Assembly (NCBI GenBank): GCA_029240475.1
Contig: JAREAF010000197.1
Span: 1-6,100 of the forward strand
From: Rhodospirillales bacterium
GTDB taxonomy: Bacteria; Pseudomonadota; Alphaproteobacteria; JAREAF01
Direction: 5' to 3'
Length of the DNA: 6,100 nucleotides
Positions within the stretch are counted from its first letter, which is position 1. Every line of letters begins with the position of its first letter. The position numbers and the translations under genes are program-made. Under the pieces are notes generated by a model that did no database searches, was not told the origin of the DNA, and saw nothing but the letters and a program-made list of their open reading frames with translations. Of this stretch, positions 1-5,275 are shown one piece after another.

Positions 1-549
1 AGGGAAGGCGCGCTCCTCGAAGATCATCGAGTTGGCGCGGAAGTAATCCGCCAGGTTGAGTTGACTTGTCGTGCCGGTCTCGACGCACACCTTGGCGCGG
101 TCAAGTTCGAGCGCCGAAGTGACCGCAAGGTCCCGCATCACCATGAAGCCCTGTCCGTCATGGTAGGTGACACCAGCGAACGCCAGCCCAAGCCCGGCCT
201 CACGCTCCAAGGTCCAGGTCGAATTCCTCGACAGCAGGTCGACACGACCCGCGCGAAGAGCGTCAAACCTCTCGCCGGCGGACAATGGCACGAACGTGAC
301 TCTCGTGCGGTCGTCGAAGATGGCGCCCGCGACGGCGCGACAGAAATCAACGTCGAACCCGGACCACTCACCCTGCTCATTCCGCTCCGAAAACCCGAAC
401 AGGCCCTCGCTGACGCCGCATTGAAGGACGCCGCGCTGCTTCACGGTCTCGAGGGTTCCGGCCGCCGCCGGGACCGCAAAGGTGGAGAGCAGGGCAGCTG
501 ACATGCCGGCGAAGGCACAGCGGGTATAAGCTCTGGCCGCGTTCAACAT
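1..549 (-). CDS. AapJ/BztA-like amino-acid ABC transporter periplasmic binding protein (partial, 3' end beyond window)
   Basis: The frame is open from the ATG at 549 to the window edge, giving 183 residues; the C-terminal part is missing. Residues 1-30 form a signal peptide (hydrophobic core around 12-28, ending PAAAG), so the mature protein should be periplasmic. Motifs shared with the general L-amino-acid binding proteins AapJ and BztA are GFDVDFC (64-70), ERFDALRAG (93-101) followed by VDLLSRN (103-109), DGQGFMV (131-137) and VCVETGTTSQLNLADYF (154-170). Family members are about 340 residues and deliver amino acids to an AapQMP-type permease/ATPase. No transporter partner is visible here, so it could be an orphan binding protein or the first gene of a transporter operon continuing past position 1. 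An in-frame ATG at 558 is an alternative start. I prefer 549 because GGAG at 563-560 is 10 nt from it but only 1 nt from 558. It lies 65 bp downstream of the L,D-transpeptidase on the same strand, so read-through is possible. The family is clear; the substrate range is not. Confidence 0.88.
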   Translation of the reverse strand, partial: MLNAARAYTRCAFAGMSAALLSTFAVPAAAGTLETVKQRGVLQCGVSEGLFGFSERNEQGEWSGFDVDFCRAVAGAIFDDRTRVTFVPLSAGERFDALRAGRVDLLSRNSTWTLEREAGLGLAFAGVTYHDGQGFMVMRDLAVTSALELDRAKVCVETGTTSQLNLADYFRANSMIFEERAFP

Positions 550-614
550 GATTCCCATTCTCCATCTCACGATGTGTCCCATTCCCACTTCAGAGGGCTC
601 GGGCGACTCGGACG

Positions 615-1265
615 TCAAAGGCTCGCGCCATGACGGACAACCACCTTCGTGCCGAGCGGCACCCGTTCGTACAGATCAATGATGTCGCCGTTGGCGAGCC
701 GGAAACAGCCGGACGAAATGGCATGGCCGATGGTTTCCGGCTGGTTGGTTCCGTGGATGCGGAAAACCGTCGAGCCGAGGTAGAGTGCCCGCGCACCCAT
801 CGGATTGCCGGATCCACCCGCCATGAAGCGCGGGAGGTAGGGCTGGCGTGCGATCATCTCCGGCGGCGGGCGCCAGTCCGGCCACTCGGCCTTGCGGCTG
901 ACCCGCACGAGGCCAGCCCACTGGAAGCCCTCTCGTCCGACCCCGATGCCGTACCGGAGTGCACGGTTGTTGCCCTGAATCAGATAGGCGAACCGCTCCG
1001 ACGTGTGGATCACCAGTGTGCCGGGCGGCTCGTTGGACCGGAAGAACACCATCTGGCGGGCATAGGGCCCTTCGCTGATGACGACCTCTGCGCTCGAGAC
1101 GCGTCCTGGCTCATCATCTACTTGCAGCATCTCCGGCGCGGGCGGTATGGTTCTTGCCTGGGCTGCGGCAGAGCCGGGAAAGCAGACCTGCAGAAGTCCG
1201 GCCACTCCCGCAAATACCCGGAGCGCCACTGAAGCCCTTTGATAAGTCACTCGAGGCTTTCGCAA
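615..1265 (-). CDS. Exported L,D-transpeptidase (YkuD domain)
   Basis: Predicted periplasmic enzyme of the YkuD/ErfK family, which forms 3-3 peptidoglycan cross-links or attaches proteins to meso-diaminopimelate. From the TTG at 1265 it has 216 residues. A basic start (MRKPRVTYQR) and hydrophobic stretch end in SAAAQA near residue 37, a signal peptide. The YkuD domain covers about 80-212. The catalytic block reads FRIHGTNQP (168-176), then AISSGCFRL (182-190), with His171, nucleophile Cys187 and Arg189. Ser replaces the first His of the classical SHGC motif, a known variant in this family. Start choice: a GTG at 1280 opens the frame but has no ribosome binding site, while GGAGG at 1278-1274 lies 8 nt from the TTG at 1265. 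A GTG at 1232 preceded by AGGG is a third option and still leaves a signal peptide. It starts 31 bp after the lipoprotein gene on the same strand, so they are probably co-transcribed. Function is secure at family level; the physiological acceptor is unknown. Confidence 0.93.
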   Translation of the reverse strand: MRKPRVTYQRASVALRVFAGVAGLLQVCFPGSAAAQARTIPPAPEMLQVDDEPGRVSSAEVVISEGPYARQMVFFRSNEPPGTLVIHTSERFAYLIQGNNRALRYGIGVGREGFQWAGLVRVSRKAEWPDWRPPPEMIARQPYLPRFMAGGSGNPMGARALYLGSTVFRIHGTNQPETIGHAISSGCFRLANGDIIDLYERVPLGTKVVVRHGASL

Positions 1266-1296
1266 TGCTCTGTCCTCCACTTGCTGGCTGGGGCTG

Positions 1297-1857
1297 TCAG
1301 GCGCCGCAGCGCACGTATACGAACGTGCCGTACCTTCGGTTCGCGTCTGGATCGACGAAGCGCATCGTCATCAAACGATCCGTAGCTGACAGGATCTCAC
1401 GGTCCTGCGGGTCGCCCGGAGGCGCCTCGAAGCCAAGATAGGTCCGGCCCGCCGCATCGCCCTTGAGCCTGAGCTCATAGAGCTTCGGGTCATCGGCGAC
1501 ATGCATCATCACGCCATTGGTGGGGCCCTTGGAGATCGTGTAAGGGAGGCTGCATTGGGTTTTTGCCTCGCGCTCCGTCCTCAGCCGGTCCTTGTCGGTG
1601 TGGAAGGAGGCGATGCCCCACCGCCCGATCAGGCGCTCGCGCGCAAAGGCTGCGGGGGCTTCGGCTAAAGCGGACGAAGGTGCCTCGCCCGAGGTGAGGG
1701 TGCAGCCCGCCAATGCGACCCCGACAAAGGCCGCGGCGGCGAAACCAGTTCGAGATCCCTTGTGCGGCGACACGGACCGGGAGGCTGCGGTAAGCGATCC
1801 GCGCCCGTCTTCCATTGCCCTAACGTCTGCTTCAGGGCCCAGTTGTTGAGATGACAT
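1297..1857 (-). CDS. Putative lipoprotein of unknown function
   Basis: A 186-residue protein I cannot assign to a characterised family, though similar hypothetical proteins occur in Hyphomicrobiales. Residues 35-50 are hydrophobic and followed by the lipobox LAGC (49-52), suggesting lipidation at Cys52. A variable Ala-rich linker (53-72) leads to a compact domain (about 74-184) with alternating beta-type segments. It includes IGRWGIASF (77-85), GVMMHV (115-120), YELRLKG (127-133), LMTMRFVDP (162-170) and YGTFVYVRC (176-184). Two cysteines, 102 and 184, could form a disulfide. The ATG at 1857 has GGGAA 5 nt upstream but leaves a long n-region of about 34 residues. The ATG at 1815 would shorten it, although its AGGG lies only 2 nt away. 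The gene is first of a probable two-gene unit with the L,D-transpeptidase, which suggests an envelope role. A direct-repeat regulatory motif faces it at 2016-2055. Confidence 0.82.
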   Translation of the reverse strand: MSSQQLGPEADVRAMEDGRGSLTAASRSVSPHKGSRTGFAAAAFVGVALAGCTLTSGEAPSSALAEAPAAFARERLIGRWGIASFHTDKDRLRTEREAKTQCSLPYTISKGPTNGVMMHVADDPKLYELRLKGDAAGRTYLGFEAPPGDPQDREILSATDRLMTMRFVDPDANRRYGTFVYVRCGA

Positions 1858-2015
1858 GCCTGTTCCCGCACTCGTGCCCGCAGCCCGCGTTGGTTCGGCC
1901 CCCGCGCTCGCGCGGCATGCGCGTGCGGGAGATCTTCCGCGATGTCTGCTTCCCCTTGCTAAGCCCGCGCTTCTTCGGCTCAGGAAATAACGACGCTAGG
2001 GCGCTCCAAGCCACC

Positions 2016-2055
2016 CTGCTTGACACTTCGGGACGATTGCTTGGCAGTTCAGGAC
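2016..2055 (-). promoter_or_regulatory. Tandem 17-bp half-site motif, copy 1, facing the lipoprotein gene
   Basis: Read on the minus strand, the distal half-site GTCCTGAACTGCCAAGC (2055-2039) and the proximal half-site GTCCCGAAGTGTCAAGC (2034-2018) agree at 14 of 17 positions. They are 4 bp apart (period 21 bp), and AG follows. The proximal end lies 158 bp from the ATG at 1857. Two 17-bp direct half-sites 4 bp apart is the arrangement bound by AraC at araI1-I2. Function as an activator site is inferred. Confidence 0.6.
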
Positions 2056-2323
2056 AGAGGTGATGCACGCGATGGGCTTCAGTTGGATGAGAGAACGGCT
2101 TGAGAGTCTGATTATGCGACCGGCGGTGCCGCTCGCGAGTTTGGGGCGCTGATCATACGGCAGAAAGCAACAGCAACCCGAGGGCTGTCGAATGCTTTGC
2201 CGCCATAAAGCGGCGTGACCATTGTTGGCTCGAACAGCCATTTTGCTGGTTCTGGTCGAATTTCAGAAGGCCATCAGATCTCGGCATCGATCTTTGAAGC
2301 CCACAAAATCTCAAGCGTCGCTT

Positions 2324-2363
2324 GTCCCAAACTGCAAAGCGCTCGTCCTAAAGTGTCAAGCAG
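2324..2363 (+). promoter_or_regulatory. Tandem 17-bp half-site motif, copy 2, facing the RGP-repeat gene
   Basis: Half-sites GTCCCAAACTGCAAAGC (2324-2340) and GTCCTAAAGTGTCAAGC (2345-2361) agree at 13 of 17 positions, separated by GCTC and followed by AG. Compared with copy 1 on the opposite strand, the half-sites match at 14/17 and 15/17. The proximal end is 152 bp upstream of the ATG at 2516. The orientation toward its gene is the same as in the other copies. Confidence 0.62.
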
Positions 2364-2384
2364 ATCAGTCTGAGCCCGGGATGC

Positions 2385-2412
2385 TTGCCGTAGAGTAAGT
2401 CAGGAATATACC
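2385..2412 (+). promoter_or_regulatory. Weak candidate sigma70-type promoter for the RGP-repeat gene
   Basis: TTGCCG (2385-2390) and TATACC (2407-2412) are 16 bp apart and resemble -35 and -10 elements. They lie 23 bp downstream of motif copy 2 and about 100 bp before the start codon. An alternative -10 is GATGCT at 2380-2385, at the same 18-bp distance from the half-site as the GATAAT box near copy 3. Neither matches the consensus well. Confidence 0.25.
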
Positions 2413-2423
2413 GTAGAGTAAGT
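2388..2423 (+). repeat. 13-bp direct repeat in the leader of the RGP-repeat gene
   Basis: CCGTAGAGTAAGT occurs at 2388-2400 and exactly again at 2411-2423, a period of 23 bp. With one mismatch the match extends 2 bp further upstream (TG versus TA). It lies between motif copy 2 and the start codon at 2516, and could be a second operator, a duplicated -10-like element or a chance duplication. Confidence 0.6.
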
Positions 2424-2515
2424 AACGAGCATAGAGGCCGATCCTCTTGGATCCCAGCTCCGAGGGATGAGATGGCGCAATGCTTTGAGTCTTCGGGCGT
2501 TCTGAGGAGAGGTGC

Positions 2516-3058
2516 ATGCGTAATCAGTCCGCAAGCAAAGTCACCCTTCAGGCAGCTAGAGCAGTCTTTATCCTTGGTATAGTCGCCGCTTGGACGCCGG
2601 TGGGAGCAACGACCCTGTCGTCCAGCAACGTGCGAAAGGAACTCCCGTTCGGTCTGCTTGAAATCATTCAGGGACGACATCTGGAATACGCAAGGGCAGC
2701 CGTGCGCGGTCCCCGTGGCGGGGCCGCTGCGCGTGGCCCGCGAGGAGCAGTGGCGCGTGGCCCCCAGGGCGGGGTCGCCGCTCGTGGACCGTACGGCGGC
2801 GCTGCCGCGCGTGGCCCGGCCGGCAATGTCGCCGTCCGGCCAGGCTATCGACCTGCGGTGCCGGCGGGCGGGTGGTATCGTCCGCCGTCTTATTGGTGGC
2901 GGCCCGGAGCCGCGGTAGCCGCTGGTGCTGCCCTTGGGTTCGTGACGGCCGCGGCAGCCACAACCTACGCCACTGCGCCTGCACCGGCCGCAGGGTATTG
3001 CTGGTACTACACCAATCCACAGCGCAATCAGGGTTTTTGGGATGTCTGTCCACAGTAA
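2516..3058 (+). CDS. Secreted protein with RGPxGG tandem repeats and aromatic/Cys C-terminus, unknown function
   Basis: A 180-residue exported protein of unknown function. The ATG at 2516 is supported by GAGGAGAGG at 2504-2512. Residues 1-31 form a signal peptide ending TPVGA. After a short segment (32-60), residues 63-108 consist of five units of 8-9 residues of the form ARGPxGGVA, with Arg, Gln, Tyr or Ala at x. A Pro/Trp/Tyr-rich stretch (109-129) precedes an Ala/Gly hydrophobic segment (130-150) that could insert in or cross a membrane. The tail, 160-180, contains GYCWYYTNPQRNQGFWDVCPQ split by Cys162 and Cys178, which could pair as a disulfide. Similar CWYYTxPxRxQGFWDxC tails occur on other hypothetical secreted proteins of Hyphomicrobiales. 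A cationic repeat followed by a small domain suggests attachment to envelope polymers, but that is only inference. It is preceded by motif copy 2 and followed by the AraC-family gene. Confidence 0.83.
   Translation: MRNQSASKVTLQAARAVFILGIVAAWTPVGATTLSSSNVRKELPFGLLEIIQGRHLEYARAAVRGPRGGAAARGPRGAVARGPQGGVAARGPYGGAAARGPAGNVAVRPGYRPAVPAGGWYRPPSYWWRPGAAVAAGAALGFVTAAAATTYATAPAPAAGYCWYYTNPQRNQGFWDVCPQ
2702..2839 (+). repeat. In-frame tandem repeat encoding RGPxGG units
   Basis: About five imperfect units of 24-27 bp, each built around a CGTGGCCC or CGCGGTCCC core, encode residues 63-108 of the protein above. The DNA identity between units is high enough for copy-number change by slippage, though the units have diverged at the wobble bases and at the variable x residue. 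Confidence 0.7.
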
Positions 3059-3273
3059 GGGGAACCTACCGCATTTGCCCTCGCCGACCTGCCGTCCCGA
3101 GGGCTGCCCCCGATTAGACGGTATCCTGTGCCACCGGTTAGCGCGACGGACGGATTTCGGTCGGACCCGCCGGCCAGTAGACGCTGTGCCAGCGCAATCC
3201 TTCAGGACCCAACGGTTGGGGTTACCGACCACGCGATCCTGACACGGTCTTCCGAAACCGATGGGGCACTACC
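3059..3273. other. Intergenic region upstream of the AraC-family gene
   Basis: Some 215 bp without a gene. I see no copy of the 17+4+17 motif, so there is no sign of autoregulation through that site. A CCCTCG/CGAGGG inverted repeat with a 13-15 nt loop occurs near 3077-3104 without a T-run, too weak to call a terminator. A 13-bp palindrome at 3208-3220 is listed separately. Confidence 0.5.
3208..3220. promoter_or_regulatory. Short palindrome upstream of the AraC-family gene
   Basis: CCCAAC-G-GTTGGG is a perfect 6-bp inverted repeat around one central base, 53 bp before the ATG at 3274. Its position suits an operator for the regulator gene, but a palindrome this short can arise by chance. Confidence 0.25.
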
Positions 3274-4368
3274 ATGAGCCACGGCAGAAATCCGGTACGC
3301 AACGATACGAGTACGAGCCCGGTGCAACCGATCGTGGTACCGTCTATGGCCCTTTCGAGCGATCGTCGGACGGTCCCGCCGGGCTGCATCCACCTGGGAG
3401 TCAGCAAGGAGATCGCTCCGATCCTGCGCGGGTTCGGCCTCGATCCGGACCCGCTCATCCGCGCGGCCGGACTCGATTCGCGCCTGTTCGAGGACGGCAC
3501 GAATGTCGTTCCGATTGCCGCCCTGGCCCGGTTGTACACCCTATGCGTGGCGCGCACGCGCTGTCCGCACTTCGGCCTTCTGGTCGGCCGTCACGCCACC
3601 ATCCTGTCCATGGATCTGGTCGGGCGCCTGATGCAGCATTCGGAAACCGTTGGCGCGGCCCTGGATGGGTTCGTGTCCAACCTGGGGGTTCAGGATCGCG
3701 CCGTGGTTGCCTCGCTGAGCGTCAGTGATGGCATGGCCCTGCTCACGTTTGCAGTCCATTCACCGCAAAACGAGAGTGCGGATCAGATCACCGATGCGGC
3801 CCTGGCCGTTGCGGTCAATGCGTTGCGGACTCTATGTGGCTCCGAATGGATGCCGACGGAGGTGCTCGTGCCCCGCGTGACGCCGGCCGATCCGGAGCCT
3901 TATCGGCGCCACTTCCAGGCTCCCGTTTGGTTCAACCAGGAGAGCGCCATGCTGGTGTTCTCGGCGGACGACCTGAAGCGCAGGGTAGCGGGCGCCGATC
4001 CGCTGCTGCGGGCCGTGCTGGAGGATCGCCTGCGGCAGTTGAGGGCCGATGCAGGTGCCGGTTTCTCGGACGACATCCGACGTTTGCTGCGCACGCGACT
4101 GATAGGTGGCCGCTGCTCGGCGGAGGACATGGCCGATCTGCTGGCTGTGCACCGTCGCACCTTGAGCCGCCGGCTCAAGGACGGCGGCCAGGGTTACCGA
4201 TCGATGACGAATGAGATTCGGTTCGAGATCGCCTGCCAGTTGCTGGAGGATACCGAGGTGCCGCTTGCCCAGATCGCGGCTGCCCTCGGCTATTCCGAAG
4301 CCAGCGCGTTCACCCGCGCCTTCCGGCGCTGGTCGGGCCAGACGCCGACCGCCTGGCGTGCAGGGTAA
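3274..4368 (+). CDS. AraC-family transcriptional regulator with N-terminal ligand-binding domain
   Basis: A 364-residue cytoplasmic transcription factor. Residues about 39-220 fit the Arabinose_bd-type N-terminal domain seen in OruR/ArgR-like AraC proteins (opening HLGVSKEIAPILRGFGLDP at 40-58), thought to sense a small molecule. The C-terminal DNA-binding domain (about 265-363) has two helix-turn-helix units. The first is near 282-302 (SAEDMADLLAVHRRTLSRRL) and the second near 328-350 (EVPLAQIAAALGYSEASAFTRAF). The family signature GYSEASAFTRAFRRWSGQTP is at 339-358. Length is usual for this subfamily. The ATG at 3274 has GGGG 7 nt upstream. The first 36 residues look unstructured, and an ATG at 3346 would give a start closer to the conserved domain. 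The gene lies between two intergenic regions that carry AraC-like tandem half-sites, so it is a natural candidate to bind them. The ligand is unknown. Confidence 0.95.
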   Translation: MSHGRNPVRNDTSTSPVQPIVVPSMALSSDRRTVPPGCIHLGVSKEIAPILRGFGLDPDPLIRAAGLDSRLFEDGTNVVPIAALARLYTLCVARTRCPHFGLLVGRHATILSMDLVGRLMQHSETVGAALDGFVSNLGVQDRAVVASLSVSDGMALLTFAVHSPQNESADQITDAALAVAVNALRTLCGSEWMPTEVLVPRVTPADPEPYRRHFQAPVWFNQESAMLVFSADDLKRRVAGADPLLRAVLEDRLRQLRADAGAGFSDDIRRLLRTRLIGGRCSAEDMADLLAVHRRTLSRRLKDGGQGYRSMTNEIRFEIACQLLEDTEVPLAQIAAALGYSEASAFTRAFRRWSGQTPTAWRAG

Positions 4369-4526
4369 GTTTGCCAGGCATGACTTGAAGATGCGCTGGT
4401 CCTGCTTATCGGCATGGTAGGAAGTCGTGAGGCGGGGGTCGAAGCGCGTTTCGCCCCCTATCCCACAAGCCCGGACGAGATTGCTCAAGCCCTCGTGCCA
4501 TTGTATCTGGAGAGCGACGGCAATGG

Positions 4527-4925
4527 CTATATCATCCACGGCCTGTCCTGCGAACCTACTCCCACCGCCGATGTCATGCGCGGCGTGGAAACGCCGGCAC
4601 TCGGTAAAGTATTGTGCACGGGAGGGCCACAGCGCAGAAAGCGAATGTTCAGATCTTCCAGGAACTCGAAGTCACGCTGCCATTGGCGGTAGTGGCAGCG
4701 TTCCTCCATCTGGTCCCTGCGCACGCGGCAATTCTGGATCATGGGATAGCTGTTCTCGATCCCCGTCCCGAACAGGAAGAGGATGACGCGGGCTGGTTGG
4801 TGGTCAGGACCATCACCGTGCACATGATCTTGCATGATGTCGCTCGTCGGTTTTTCAGCCAAGGCATTCAGGCTCTCCAAGTCTTGGCTGGGGAGGTCAG
4901 ACATGGTCGGAAGGACACCAAGCAT
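4527..4925 (-). pseudogene. Truncated glycoside hydrolase family 1-like gene (5' fragment)
   Basis: A 132-residue frame whose middle resembles the N-terminus of GH1-like hydrolases of alphaproteobacteria. FLFGTGIENSYPMI (50-63), DQMEERCHY (71-79), DFEFLEDLNIRFLRCGPPVH (85-104) correspond to the opening (alpha/beta)8-barrel segments, recognised from memory. Similarity stops at about residue 106 (near position 4610), where homologs continue with a GPGxYDW-like motif. The remaining 26 residues look unrelated and the frame ends at 4527. A full gene would be around 1.2 kb, so nearly all of the barrel and both catalytic glutamates are missing, and none of the rest appears in other frames down to the regulator gene. 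The first 46 residues precede the family homology, and the start (4925 or 4904) has no good ribosome site. Motif copy 4 lies 40 bp upstream. It is probably an inactive remnant, although a short expressed protein cannot be excluded. Confidence 0.55.
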
Positions 4926-4965
4926 GATCCTGTGCGGCGCAGGTTTCGCATCAGGCGAGGGTCAT

Positions 4966-5003
4966 GCTTGACCGAATGTGCCAGACCCTTGGCAAGTTGG
5001 GAC
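4966..5003 (-). promoter_or_regulatory. Tandem 17-bp half-site motif, copy 4 (degenerate), facing the GH1-like remnant
   Basis: Read on the minus strand, the distal half-site GTCCCAACTTGCCAAGG (5003-4987) matches copy 2 at 13 of 17 positions. The proximal half-site GGCACATTCGGTCAAGC (4982-4966) matches at 10 of 17, keeping the TCAAGC end. The 21-bp period is exact. It is 40 bp upstream of the ATG at 4925. It is weaker than the other copies, consistent with decay alongside its truncated gene. Confidence 0.42.
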
Positions 5004-5147
5004 AACTGCATCACCACGCTGGAGGCGTGGTGCATGGAAGCGCACCTTGCGACAGCAAAGCTGCAATAGAATTCTCCCGCCCAATGCTGAGCGGCAAGAT
5101 CGGCGTGTGGCACGTCGACGAGGCCAATGCCTCAATAAAAGTTTCAT
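5004..5147. other. Gene-free spacer between motif copies 4 and 3
   Basis: No credible gene occurs between the two divergent motif copies. Several short frames cross it, but none has a ribosome site or a recognisable product. A strong hairpin at 5012-5032 is listed separately. Confidence 0.5.
5012..5032. other. 8-bp GC-rich inverted repeat
   Basis: CACCACGC (5012-5019) and GCGTGGTG (5025-5032) form a perfect 8-bp stem with the 5-nt loop TGGAG. No T-run follows on either strand, so it does not look like a standard intrinsic terminator. It sits 8 bp upstream of the distal half-site of copy 4 and could be an operator for another regulator or a transcript hairpin. Confidence 0.45.
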
Positions 5148-5187
5148 GGCCATAAATGCCAAGCGCTTGTCTCAAAGGATCAAGCAG
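5148..5187 (+). promoter_or_regulatory. Tandem 17-bp half-site motif, copy 3, facing the Gly/Tyr-rich gene
   Basis: Half-sites GGCCATAAATGCCAAGC (5148-5164) and GTCTCAAAGGATCAAGC (5169-5185) are separated by GCTT and followed by AG. Against copy 2 they match at 12/17 and 13/17. The internal half-site identity is lower (9/17), but the AAGC ends and the 21-bp period are exact. The proximal end is 88 bp before the ATG at 5276. Confidence 0.57.
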
Positions 5188-5203
5188 AATCTTTCACAGG
5201 GAC

Positions 5204-5209
5204 GATAAT
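5204..5209 (+). promoter_or_regulatory. Candidate -10 box of the Gly/Tyr-rich gene
   Basis: GATAAT matches the sigma70 -10 consensus at five of six bases. It lies 18 bp after the end of the proximal half-site of copy 3, and no good -35 hexamer is present. The half-site would therefore cover about -47 to -31, as expected for an activator-dependent promoter of the araBAD type. The leader would be about 60 nt. Confidence 0.45.
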
Positions 5210-5275
5210 GTGCTCTCCTCATAACGGCCTGCTCGGTGCGGTGCTGTATGCCGGACATCAAAAGGGAGGATGCTG

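Larger units (their letters stand above)
1858..2515. other. 658-bp divergent intergenic region with two oppositely oriented motif copies
   Basis: No gene is convincing here. The region separates the minus-strand lipoprotein from the plus-strand RGP-repeat protein and holds two copies of the 17+4+17 motif, one facing each gene, plus a 13-bp direct repeat. A possible 29-codon reading frame (2063-2152, plus) follows an AGAGGTG ribosome-site-like sequence but resembles nothing I know. At 2226-2244 a 5-bp stem (TGGCT/AGCCA) is followed by TTTT; it is terminator-like but weak. A 5-bp GCCGC/GCGGC hairpin sits at 2199-2214, and a CCGCG/CGCGG hairpin at 1902-1915 would lie in the leader of the lipoprotein gene. 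The stretch 2064-2320 may be a decayed gene or insertion remnant, but I could not identify one. Confidence 0.6.

Noticed and set aside
630..1232. 200-codon plus-strand frame opposite the L,D-transpeptidase
   Set aside because: The minus strand encodes an intact YkuD active site; this is its shadow.
2018..2046. TTGACA-like and TTGGCA-like hexamers read on the plus strand as -35 boxes
   Set aside because: They are the complement of the half-site ends, recur at the 21-bp period, and no -10 box lies 16-18 bp downstream.
2348..3232. 294-codon minus-strand open frame opposite the RGP-repeat gene
   Set aside because: It has no signal, domain or ribosome site and spans the intergenic regulatory region. 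The plus-strand gene has clear coding features.
4351..4379. GCCTGGC/GCCAGGC inverted repeat at the end of the AraC-family gene as a terminator
   Set aside because: The 15-nt loop, overlap with the stop codon and absence of a T-run make an intrinsic terminator unlikely.
3832..4539. 235-codon minus-strand open frame opposite the AraC-family gene
   Set aside because: Most of it mirrors the well-supported regulator. The non-overlapping part (4369-4539) shows nothing I recognise.
4614..5069. 151-codon plus-strand frame opposite the GH1-like remnant
   Set aside because: The opposite strand carries recognisable GH1-type motifs. This frame also runs through motif copy 4 and the hairpin, and has no family features.
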